A stretch of DNA of 64,000 nucleotides. It comes from Lactococcus nasutitermitis. GTDB lineage: Bacteria > Bacillota > Bacilli > Lactobacillales > Streptococcaceae. Location of the stretch: assembly GCF_018403765.1 (NCBI RefSeq), contig NZ_BOVQ01000002.1, forward strand, positions 310,001 through 374,000, in the 5' to 3' direction. Below, in pieces: positions 47,559 to 54,629 of this stretch (position 1 is the first letter of the stretch; each line of letters begins with the position of its first letter). The notes below the pieces were generated by a model, which saw only the letters and a program-made list of their open reading frames with translations, did no database searches and was not told the origin of the DNA. Position numbers and translations under genes: made by a program.

Positions 47559-47966
47559 CTACTCCTCCAATTCAAAACCGACTAATTCCGCGATATTATC
47601 TAAAGCGTTCATGTTCATATCTGCCAAGTCAGCCGGTTTAATAATTGTACCGTCTGTATATCTTGGGACGTGGTTAGGGTCAGCGGAAATCATTGCGTCA
47701 TTGAGCGAGTAGAGGTCTTGTATCTGGTCTTTGAGTGTATTTTTTGGTAGTTTGTTTTCGAGTTCTGCGGTGATACTTAAATCAGTCAACCCTAGAGCTT
47801 CAAGCAATCGGTCAAGCTCTACGCTAATAATATCCGAATATGCGTCTAAATTTCCGCCAGAAATCTCATAGGGTTGATGTGTCATATCTTGGATATTTTT
47901 GATGATAGACTTTATTTTTTGTGGTTCATTGTTTTCTTTTTGTTCGTTTAATTTAATTATGTTCAT
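47559..47966 (-). CDS. Acidic island protein of unknown function
   Basis: 135 aa from the ATG at 47966 (GGAG upstream). Very acidic and helical (DIISVELDRLLEALGLTDLS, LADMNMNALDNIAELVGFELEE). No membrane segment. Family not recognised; the size and acidic character are like small phage regulators or anti-phage packaging modulators. Encoded beyond the origin-like region, codirectional with the replication protein. Confidence 0.6.
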   Translation of the reverse strand: MNIIKLNEQKENNEPQKIKSIIKNIQDMTHQPYEISGGNLDAYSDIISVELDRLLEALGLTDLSITAELENKLPKNTLKDQIQDLYSLNDAMISADPNHVPRYTDGTIIKPADLADMNMNALDNIAELVGFELEE

Positions 47967-48059
47967 ATTTTTCTCCATTTTTCTAATGTAATACTCATTT
48001 TATATAATTGGTATAGTTACTTTCTCACTCAATTTTTGAGTGAAATTTTATCATTTTTT

Positions 48060-48362
48060 CAAATACTACCTAAAATTACTACGCTTTTCTACTAAATACT
48101 ACTGTTTTACGATAGCCACAAAGCGCGTGGTTAAGCCATTACTACGCAAGCTACCGAAACTACCGTTTTTTTCTTTATATACATATAAAATAAAACATAA
48201 CATTATATAAATTGGTATAGTTGATATTGTACTTATCTATCTAATAAAATAAATATTTTTCTATATAAAAACGGTAGTACTTGTAGTATTAGTAGTAACT
48301 CTTTAATAGCAAGGGTTAAGCCTGTCAAAAATGCGTAGTCTTTTTAGTAGTAATTGGTAGTA
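48060..48362. other. Putative replication origin: inverted iteron clusters flanking an AT-rich core
   Basis: Left cluster of ACTAC words: 48065, 48078, 48098, 48141, 48159, plus CTACCG at 48151. Core 48166-48270 is almost all A/T. The right cluster has the same word inverted: CGGTAGT 48272, TGTAGT 48282, AGTAGT 48291, CGTAGT 48334, TAGTAGT 48345 and GGTAGT near the end. It directly follows the replication-protein gene, as SaPI origins do. Confidence 0.65.
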
Positions 48363-48363
48363 T

Positions 48364-50082
48364 TTATTTGTCGTCCATCATACTTTCAATAAAAGCATTG
48401 AGTGCTTTTTGAACACGCTTGATATTCTGCTTCTTAATAATTTTCATACTTCGATAGCCTGTTTGTGTGCCATTAAGAAATTTACGCGGTGTCAGGTAGC
48501 TTCCTATCTCATCAAGTGCTTGTTTTCTACGCTCTTTTTTATTTGTTCCGAAATAAGTTTCTTTCATCAATGTTTGTAGCTCAATGTTATCTGTAAAAAA
48601 TACAAACTCTTTTCCTTTAGTGTATTCTTCCAAAACATAAACTTGAACGTCATCAAACTCCGCGTTCTCTCCTGTAAAGTTATTCATCTCTACTTGTTTA
48701 AAGTTAAATTGAAACTTTTCTGATTGCCAGTAAAGAAAAGAATGCACCAGAGACGCAAGCCCTGCCGTGGTGGTCGCACTTCGACTTGTCTTATTCTTCT
48801 TCTGTGCTGTGAAAGCCTGCCAGTAGGGCGCAAATATCGCCCGTCTCTCGCTGTCTGTTTCTTTCTTGGGTCTATCTCGAAAGGCAATATTCACTACACG
48901 GCTATTCATGCCACTTGATAAGAGTATCTTTTCATTGCTATCAATCGCTAAAATGCCTGTCAGGTTAATTTCTGCGTAGTCATTCCCGATTTTACGTGCT
49001 GGAACTTTGCTTTCAGTTGCCAGTATCTTTAAATAGCGTTCGACACTTTTATCTATTGCGCCTGCTTCGGTCACAAGTAACATTTCGCCTCCGTCATAGC
49101 TCGCCCATGCGAAATCACTCATTTTCCCTTTGAGTGCGTCAAGATTGATAGACTTGGTTTCAAAGACAGAGCTAATAATTTCATGTCTCAAACCCTTTCC
49201 TGTCCGCTCGGCTGACTTGCTTATAAAAAAGCGTTCTTTGCTCAGCTCTCGGCACGCAATAAGCATAGTATAAATAGGTTGTAGGCTAGCGTTATGTAAA
49301 CTGTCAGCGTCATCAATAACCATATTAAGATAAGTGTCATACGTTTTTACCAAGTCCATCACTTCCCTAAAGGTGCTATCAAAGACTTTAAAATAAGTTT
49401 CATCTTCTTCGAGTGCGCAATCTGTCAAAATTTTTCGTGCTTTCAAATCAATCTGAAAATCTGTACAAGCAATTACTGCTGTTTGGATTTTTTTGACAGG
49501 TTCAAGTTTAAGCTGTTCATGAATAAATTTTAAAATATCTAATAGTTCATTGGCTCTAAAATCTCCCTTACTTCCTGTTTTGTAGCGGTGTGAGAGTTCC
49601 AACTCCGACAATAGAATAAATTGACTATCATTTATCAGATACAAGTTATCTTTTTCAAACGCAATCGTTCCGAATAGATAATCAAGAATAGCCGTCACAA
49701 AGCGTGGCAAGTTTTTATTCCCTTTGAGTATCGCGACTTCTCTTGTCTCTCCGTTACCGTCTTTCTCTGTCTTGGTATTCACAGCACCGTAGAAGATAGA
49801 GACACTTATCAATCCGTTGTTAAGATGTAAGCTAGGACGTGGCACACGTTTCTTTTCTCCTGTCTGTTTAACCTGTAAATATTGATAGATAAAGCTATCA
49901 CGGTGTAGAACCTGTACTAAATCTAAGGCTTGGGGTATCTTTGCACTATCAATATTATCGAACTTCTCCCAAGGTAAAGATTTTACTTTTTCAAGGTTCT
50001 TTTCTAGTGCTTCCCATGCGTCACGTTGTTTTTCCAGCTCTGCCAGCTTTTCGGGACTTGGTTGAACTTCTGTTTTAGTCAC
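48364..50082 (-). CDS. Island replication protein (primase/helicase-like)
   Basis: About 572 aa from a GTG at 50082 with GGAGGGAG 3 nt upstream; ATG 50103 (579 aa) is an alternative. The middle holds an ATPase-like stretch: MVIDDADSL (Walker B-like) and ISKSAERTGKGLRHEI (phosphate-loop-like, in unusual order). This suggests a divergent phage/satellite replication helicase. The C-terminal part (LTPRKFLNGTQTGYRSMKII) looks like a DNA-binding domain. Assignment as Pri/Rep rests on length, position and the adjacent iterons; no family is certain. Confidence 0.55.
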   Translation of the reverse strand: MTKTEVQPSPEKLAELEKQRDAWEALEKNLEKVKSLPWEKFDNIDSAKIPQALDLVQVLHRDSFIYQYLQVKQTGEKKRVPRPSLHLNNGLISVSIFYGAVNTKTEKDGNGETREVAILKGNKNLPRFVTAILDYLFGTIAFEKDNLYLINDSQFILLSELELSHRYKTGSKGDFRANELLDILKFIHEQLKLEPVKKIQTAVIACTDFQIDLKARKILTDCALEEDETYFKVFDSTFREVMDLVKTYDTYLNMVIDDADSLHNASLQPIYTMLIACRELSKERFFISKSAERTGKGLRHEIISSVFETKSINLDALKGKMSDFAWASYDGGEMLLVTEAGAIDKSVERYLKILATESKVPARKIGNDYAEINLTGILAIDSNEKILLSSGMNSRVVNIAFRDRPKKETDSERRAIFAPYWQAFTAQKKNKTSRSATTTAGLASLVHSFLYWQSEKFQFNFKQVEMNNFTGENAEFDDVQVYVLEEYTKGKEFVFFTDNIELQTLMKETYFGTNKKERRKQALDEIGSYLTPRKFLNGTQTGYRSMKIIKKQNIKRVQKALNAFIESMMDDK

Positions 50083-50392
50083 GTTCTCCCTCCATTGCGT
50101 CATACGTTCCCCACATAGAAATCACTTTTTTAATAAAATCTTCGATAGTTGTATTTAATCTTGCATAACCAACAATAGTATGAAGCATGATTTCAAGAGC
50201 TTTTGAGCTGTCTGCTTCGTCAATGTTATCAGTAACAGCTAATAAATCATTATCTATAAATAACGCTTCAATCATGATTGTTTTAACCTCAGTATCTTCT
50301 TGTTGTTTTATCATGTTGTACATTTCTTCTTGGCTAAAACTAAGATTTTCAACTTCTTGTTTTTCATCATCACTTATTTTTTCAATATTCAT
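50075..50392 (-). CDS. Small acidic island protein
   Basis: 105 aa, acidic, helical (EKISDDEKQEVENLSFSQEEMYNMIKQ, FIDNDLLAVTDNIDEADSS). No recognised family. Overlaps the winged-helix gene upstream by 4 nt and the replication gene downstream by 8 or more nt, so all three are translated as one unit; may be an accessory to replication. Confidence 0.65.
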   Translation of the reverse strand: MNIEKISDDEKQEVENLSFSQEEMYNMIKQQEDTEVKTIMIEALFIDNDLLAVTDNIDEADSSKALEIMLHTIVGYARLNTTIEDFIKKVISMWGTYDAMEGERD

Positions 50393-50730
50393 TTTGTTTC
50401 TCCCCCCAATAATTCATCAATCCACGTTAAATCAGCCAATGTATAGCCATTAACCGCGTTATTTATTGCTATTCCTGTGCGTTGCTTCTTAATAATCCCT
50501 TGTCGCCGTTCGGCTTCATCTACTGGCACGAAATAGCCAACGTTATCAACTGAACCAATCACACAGCCTTTAACTTGCAAGCTCTCTATGCGCGCTTGTA
50601 GCGTTCTTAAATCAACATTGAGCCATTGGGCTAAGTCTCTCCCTCGAATAGCTCTCTCAATCCCCTTGTGCTGTGCCAGAATGTTAATAATCTCTCTGTC
50701 TAATGCTGGTAAATTCTTATATTTTATCAT
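50389..50730 (-). CDS. Winged-helix DNA-binding protein of the island
   Basis: 113 aa. A winged-helix pattern at about 8-75: LDREIINILAQHKGIERAIRGRDLAQWLNVDLRTLQARIESL, then a beta-wing KGCVIGSVDNVGYFVPV. Possibly a replication initiator accessory or regulator. Its ATG is directly preceded by four TGATGT words with about 20-bp spacing that could be its binding sites. Confidence 0.7.
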   Translation of the reverse strand: MIKYKNLPALDREIINILAQHKGIERAIRGRDLAQWLNVDLRTLQARIESLQVKGCVIGSVDNVGYFVPVDEAERRQGIIKKQRTGIAINNAVNGYTLADLTWIDELLGGETK

Positions 50731-50793
50731 GATGTCCTTTCCTGCTTTGATGTTTTTTTACTCTCTATGATGTCTTTTTACTGTATGTGATGT
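50728..50793. repeat. Four TGATGT words spaced 18-20 bp
   Basis: TGATGT at 50730, 50748, 50768 and 50788, three followed by CTTTTT/TTTTTT. Upstream of the winged-helix gene. Confidence 0.6.
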
Positions 50794-50813
50794 GACGCCC
50801 GCCCTCGTCATTT

Positions 50814-50839
50814 AAAGTTGCTCTCTTGTCCTGCCTGAC
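50814..50839 (+). repeat. 26-bp repeat, copy 1 (second copy before int)
   Basis: AAAGTTG-n-T-n-TCTTGTCCTGCCTGAC; identical except two bases to 54576-54601. Lies in a 115-bp gap between two leftward genes. Confidence 0.75.
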
Positions 50840-50845
50840 TTAGAG

Positions 50846-51118
50846 TTATTGCATACCTAAAAATTTTCTAATATCTGCTTTTAAATAAAAGACTTTTCGG
50901 CTTTTATACGGTGGTTCATAACGTGGTAAGCCTTGTTTTTCCCATTCCTGCAAGGTCAGATAATCAATATCAAGACGGTTGCACACTTCCGCTTGTGGGA
51001 TAATATCATCAAGTGGGACGATTTTGTCACGCGCCTTATCGTACTGCTCAAAGCGTTTATCTATTGTATCAATCAGCGCTCTTTCCATTTCGGGACTTAA
51101 TAAGTTAAACTCTGTCAT
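50846..51118 (-). CDS. Excisionase-like/MerR-type HTH protein
   Basis: 90 aa. C-terminal half carries a MerR/Xis-like helix-turn-helix: IIPQAEVCNRLDIDYLTLQEWEKQGLPRYEP and SRKVFYLKADIRKFL. Candidate excisionase or transcriptional activator of the island. Start overlaps the stop of the upstream gene by 4 nt. Confidence 0.75.
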   Translation of the reverse strand: MTEFNLLSPEMERALIDTIDKRFEQYDKARDKIVPLDDIIPQAEVCNRLDIDYLTLQEWEKQGLPRYEPPYKSRKVFYLKADIRKFLGMQ

Positions 51119-51690
51119 TCACTTGTCCCTTTCTCAATCCCAAAATGACGCTCTAACAGCTCTTTGAGTTCTTCGTCTGATAGTTCTGGTCTCACAATAA
51201 CAATCTTTTCATAGTCATTTAATTTTGGCTCTGTGGGATAATCAAGCCGTGAGATATAAAACTCTGTGCCAATGTCAAGTCCCTTTTTCCCATGTTCGAC
51301 ACCCGCAAGATACATAGCGTATGAAACTTGTTTACTAAAATCAACTATGCCAACTAATTCATGCGTTTTTTCATGCGCGAGTTTGTTAGAATAAGATTTT
51401 TCCATTTCCCAAAAGTTATCAAAGCGTGTATCTTCTTCGGAAATAATAGGACGTCTGCGCCAATCTTTGCGCTCTGTACGTCCTCGATTGAGGGCAACGG
51501 TGTAAATCTGCCAAGCAACCTTAAAGAAATCAAGCTCTCTCGGTTGTTCTAGTGGAAAAACCCTATCCGTACATTCTCTATCAATTTCCTCACTCTCCAT
51601 TGCTTCATGGAACAAGTCCATAAATTCTTGGCTCATTTTTTCTTTGGATGTGGCTTTGTGCATTTCATCTAAAAGGCTCAATAAGTTCAT
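51115..51690 (-). CDS. Island protein of unknown function
   Basis: 191 aa from the ATG at 51690 (GAGGAG upstream). Soluble, mixed charge; contains a phage-like stretch LDFFKVAWQIYTVALNRG and a C-terminal IVIVRPELSDEELKELLERHFG. I do not recognise a family. It is in the early leftward operon between the Cro-like gene and the replication genes. Confidence 0.6.
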   Translation of the reverse strand: MNLLSLLDEMHKATSKEKMSQEFMDLFHEAMESEEIDRECTDRVFPLEQPRELDFFKVAWQIYTVALNRGRTERKDWRRRPIISEEDTRFDNFWEMEKSYSNKLAHEKTHELVGIVDFSKQVSYAMYLAGVEHGKKGLDIGTEFYISRLDYPTEPKLNDYEKIVIVRPELSDEELKELLERHFGIEKGTSE

Positions 51691-51786
51691 TTCTCTCCTC
51701 TTTTTCATGTCTGGGGTAATATTCTACTCCGTATGTATTTTAATTCTCTGTGGGACGTTCTCCGCCGTTCTCAGCATTCAAAAACA

Positions 51787-52062
51787 CTATTCTAGTTGTT
51801 CGTTATGTATTAAATTTTTCTTCTTAGTCGGGTAAGGGCTAAAGTTGACAAAATCTTTGTTCCAATGTGCGCGAATATAAATAAGATTTCCGCCCTCATT
51901 GTATTCTTCCTTGTCAATAGTAATAGCCTTATCTGCAATGGCTCTCTTTTTAAATTGATTGACGTGTTTAAAAGAGTTTGTTTCAAAATACCAAATTCCC
52001 TCAAGGTCATCATAACGCACGATTGTTTCACGTTCTTCGGGGAAATAATTTGCTCTACTCAT
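51787..52062 (-). CDS. Island protein of unknown function
   Basis: 91 aa, ribosome site AAAGGAACG. Aromatic-rich and basic (YFPEERETIVRYDDLEGIWYFETNSFKHVNQFKKRA, RAHWNKDFVNFSPY). No recognised family. Start overlaps the stop of the 57-aa gene upstream (ATGA). Confidence 0.62.
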   Translation of the reverse strand: MSRANYFPEERETIVRYDDLEGIWYFETNSFKHVNQFKKRAIADKAITIDKEEYNEGGNLIYIRAHWNKDFVNFSPYPTKKKNLIHNEQLE

Positions 52063-52232
52063 AATAACGTTCCTTTCGTCATAAATCGAACGTAGCCAAC
52101 AATGCTTTTAAATGTCCGTGTCTTGCCTTGTTCCGTCCAAACCGTCCAAGTATGAGCGCTTATGTCAAACTGGGCTTGTGCGCCTGCCTGTACACCGTGT
52201 GTCGCAAATATCACGTCTATTTCTTGTTTCAT
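52059..52232 (-). CDS. Very small island protein
   Basis: 57 aa: MKQEIDVIFATHGVQAGAQA ... SIVGYVRFMTKGTLL. Its stop overlaps the next ATG (ATGA). The ribosome site is moderate (AGAATTTAAAAAG). Small, with no membrane segment; function unknown. Supported by the coupling overlap and continuity of the operon. Confidence 0.6.
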   Translation of the reverse strand: MKQEIDVIFATHGVQAGAQAQFDISAHTWTVWTEQGKTRTFKSIVGYVRFMTKGTLL

Positions 52233-52253
52233 CTTTTTAAATTCTCCATATTA

Positions 52254-52350
52254 TGTTAGAATAGGAGTAGAAAGCGCGTGTTTATGCGTTCTCTACTCAT
52301 AATCTTGTTAAAGCTGTCTTCGGTCGCCAAACTTTCGGACAGCTTTTTTT
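52254..52350 (+). ncRNA. Putative small RNA opposing the leftward operon
   Basis: Extended -10 TGT-TAGAAT (52254-52262), a hairpin GAGTAGAAAGCGC / GCGTTCTCTACTC (52265-52298) and a strong rightward terminator AAGCTGTC / GACAGCTT plus seven T (52311-52350). No ORF. It lies between two leftward genes on the opposite strand. Transcription start expected near 52269, which would cut into the first hairpin arm. Confidence 0.5.
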
Positions 52351-52564
52351 ATTTCTCTTTTTCATCTTCATAAAGTACACCCATTTTTGAATGTCTGTGA
52401 TGTTCGTGTACGGTCTGAAAGTCTCTATTAAGGCTGTCACGCGCCTTTATCTCTTGTTCAGATAAGTTTTCATGTTCGGCTTTGAGTTCTCTCATACCTA
52501 AGCTGTCAACGCCTGCGATATAGTCGCAAACTGTGATGATAGTGTCCGTTAGTTGTTTCCTCAT
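52349..52564 (-). CDS. Small charged island protein
   Basis: 71 aa, highly charged, helical (MRKQLTDTIITVCDYIAG, RELKAEHENLSEQEIKARDSL, ending VLYEDEKEK). No recognised family. In the early leftward operon, 164 nt after the Cro-like gene. Confidence 0.6.
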   Translation of the reverse strand: MRKQLTDTIITVCDYIAGVDSLGMRELKAEHENLSEQEIKARDSLNRDFQTVHEHHRHSKMGVLYEDEKEK

Positions 52565-52728
52565 TTCTACGTAGTTTTATGACGTTGCGGTCAAACTGCT
52601 TTATCATGTAGTTTATAGCCATGCTTAGGCTCTAGTTATCATCTCTGATACTTACAGCGAGGTTTTACGCTGTGTACCTACGCTTTGGCAGAAGCTATGC
52701 AAGTGCCTGCGTTTGTTCTCTTTGATGA

Positions 52729-52908
52729 TTATTTGTTATTGATTAGTTGGTCAAGTGCCTTTTCAACTCGCTCACGACGTTCGTTTGATAGTTCTGTACG
52801 TAACCAAACAGAAAAGCGACTATCTGAAATACCAATTTTATTAGCTACTTGCCAATTCCTTAAGCGTTTCATATAAATCAACTCTCTTATGTCCTGATTT
52901 GCTTTCAT
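52729..52908 (-). CDS. Cro-like HTH regulator
   Basis: 59 aa from the ATG at 52908, which has AGGAGG 6 nt upstream; a longer frame crosses the operators and is rejected. Single-domain HTH (IRELIYMKRLRNWQVANKIGISDSRFSVWLRTEL). Divergent from the repressor gene with the operators between. First gene of the leftward (early) operon. Confidence 0.85.
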   Translation of the reverse strand: MKANQDIRELIYMKRLRNWQVANKIGISDSRFSVWLRTELSNERRERVEKALDQLINNK

Positions 52909-52930
52909 TTGAATGCCTCCTAAATTATTC

Positions 52931-52992
52931 ACAACAGTGTTGTGTAAAACCAATTTACCACAACATCGTTGTATTGTCAACAACGATGTTGT
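52931..52992. promoter_or_regulatory. Three-site operator ACAAC-N3-GTTGT between cro- and repressor-like genes
   Basis: O1 52931-52943, O2 52960-52972, O3 52980-52992. Left promoter: TTGACA (52975-52980) 17 bp from TAAATT (52952-52957); O2 sits in its spacer. Right promoter: TTGTTT (52989-52994) 17 bp from TAAAAT (53012-53017); O3 overlaps both -35 boxes. Confidence 0.85.
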
Positions 52993-53039
52993 TTTTTTTA
53001 TAAATTATTGTTAAAATGGATACATGAGAGGTATTTTTA

Positions 53040-53651
53040 ATGAAACGAATTAAAATAGCGCGTCAAAAAAAAGGAATTAGCCAGCAAGAATTAGCTAAAG
53101 AACTGAATGTCACACAGCAGGCGGTAAGTTACTACGAAAATGGGAGCCGTATGCCTGATGATGAAACACTAAATCGTATTTCCCAAATATTGAATGCTCC
53201 TGCCGAATATCTCAAAGAAAAAACTGATGACCCTGATGGCTGGGATTTATGGGAAGAAGCCACAGGATACACCACCGAAAAAATAAAAAAAGAAATTCAG
53301 CGAATGAAGTCCGTCAATCATATAATTGGAGATGAAAAAAACCTACAAAGTTTAATAGGTCAAGCTGTACAAAATTTAGACGGTCGAGGAAATACGGATA
53401 GGGGGATTATCAATTCTATTTATTATGGAATTCAGGATTTACAGCAGGAACTTCAAAAAAAATATGAAGACCCAAAAAAGCTTGATAAACTACTTGGTTT
53501 AGGCAATATGAGAATCCGTCCTGCCAACACAAAAACTGCAGATTTAATTTACGATGATTTGAGTGTTGAAGCCTATCAGAAAGCAATAGATATACTTATA
53601 AAATCAAGGCGTGATTTAGCTAATATCTCAAATGATTTGAAATTAAATTAG
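53040..53651 (+). CDS. Island repressor (Stl/CI-like) without a LexA-type peptidase domain
   Basis: 203 aa. N-terminal HTH_3 (about 1-65): KRIKIARQKKGISQQELAKELNVTQQAVSYYENG. The rest (about 80-203) is helical with no S24 Ala-Gly cleavage site or Ser/Lys dyad. So it should not respond to RecA self-cleavage; like SaPI Stl it might be inactivated by binding a helper-phage protein. Codirectional with int, divergent from cro-like. Ribosome site GAGAGG. Confidence 0.82.
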   Translation: MKRIKIARQKKGISQQELAKELNVTQQAVSYYENGSRMPDDETLNRISQILNAPAEYLKEKTDDPDGWDLWEEATGYTTEKIKKEIQRMKSVNHIIGDEKNLQSLIGQAVQNLDGRGNTDRGIINSIYYGIQDLQQELQKKYEDPKKLDKLLGLGNMRIRPANTKTADLIYDDLSVEAYQKAIDILIKSRRDLANISNDLKLN

Positions 53652-54206
53652 AATTGCTTCTACTAAATAAAATTTATAAATTCAAATTGCTAAGAAATAC
53701 TAAGGTTAAATCTATATAAGCAAGAATTAGTATTTTTTAGTAAAAAATTATCAAATTTGTCATTTTTCTCTATATAGAGAAAGGTCAGCATTTGTCAACA
53801 GCAACGTGACACTACTAAAACATCAAATCACGCGCAAAGTCAACAATACATAGCTTTCACAGCTATATTAAACAGAGTTATAATAGCCGTATGTGTCACT
53901 TTTTGTTTAGTTAAAAGTGCAAAAAAGACTAACTTTCTGCATATATATGTTTTATACCAACATTTTCCAACAATCCTAAATTTTAGGAATGAAAAATAAA
54001 AAGCGCTTAGTGCGCGTGATTATCATGTTTGTTTTTTGAGATTGTTCAAAAAACCTTGCTATAACCTTGCTGTTATTTAAAAGTCAAAATGCTAAGGTTA
54101 TATACTATCTAGGGTTGTACTTCAACATTTTTCAACAAGCACAAAATAAAATGACTTGCTAAGTCAATTTTTAAATTCTCACAACTCATTAGAAAGGAAG
54201 TGAAAC

Positions 54207-54341
54207 GTGATTAAGCACAAAATATCAAGCCGTCAAGAACTAGACGGCTCTGGTTATGTAAAAACCTATGCTAAAGCTTATATAGAAATATCTATTTTAG
54301 GGTATCATTTAAAGTTTTGGGAACGCGAAGTAAGAATATAA
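54207..54341 (+). CDS. Short ORF with strong ribosome site
   Basis: 44 aa from GTG: VIKHKISSRQELDGSGYVKT ... FWEREVRI. AAAGGAAG lies 6 nt upstream. Basic. No recognised family; could be a decayed gene 5' end. Confidence 0.4.
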   Translation: MIKHKISSRQELDGSGYVKTYAKAYIEISILGYHLKFWEREVRI

Positions 54342-54448
54342 TTTTTTGCTATTTTATCTGTTCAAAAGTGCTATTTTAACTAATTATGTGCAAAAATAGC
54401 TGTATTATCTGTTCAAATTGTACTATTTTGTGATATTATCCCTTTTTT

Positions 54449-54534
54449 AGGGTGTCACTTATGTCACTATACTTCTTTTTAGGGTGGCTAAAATGGCTAA
54501 ATGTCCTTTTTTAGGGTCTCGGAAATCTCGGTAT
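54449..54534 (+). repeat. Three TTTTTAGGGT units with internally duplicated heptamers
   Basis: Each unit is TTTTTAGGG followed by a heptamer, AA/TA, and the same heptamer again: TGTCACT-TA-TGTCACT; TGGCTAA-AA-TGGCTAA; TCTCGGA-AA-TCTCGGT. The heptamers differ between units. Two more units are at 42021-42085. Confidence 0.8.
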
Positions 54535-54575
54535 AATTTTATTTCTCCCTCATTACTCACTCATGTTAAATTTTC

Positions 54576-54601
54576 AAAGTTGTTGTCTTGTCCTGCCTGA
54601 C
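54576..54601 (+). repeat. 26-bp repeat, copy 2, upstream of int
   Basis: AAAGTTG-n-T-n-TCTTGTCCTGCCTGAC, 29 nt before the integrase ATG. Copy 1 is at 50814. Confidence 0.75.
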
Positions 54602-54629
54602 AAATGGAACACGAAAGGAAAATCACAAC

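Larger units (their letters stand above)
53652..54629. other. Intergenic region between repressor and integrase
   Basis: About 980 bp. Holds a probable 44-aa gene (54207-54341), repeated words CAACATTTTCCAACAA (53959) and CAACATTTTTCAACAA (54122), a doubled CCTTGCT (54054), the three-unit TTTTTAGGGT repeat (54449-54534), and the 26-bp repeat copy 2. Otherwise AT-rich with no supported gene. Confidence 0.6.

Noticed and set aside
52565-52728. Possible 38-codon gene starting MAINYMIKQF
   Set aside because: Overlaps the start of the 71-aa gene, has a weak ribosome site and a low-quality translation; not enough support.
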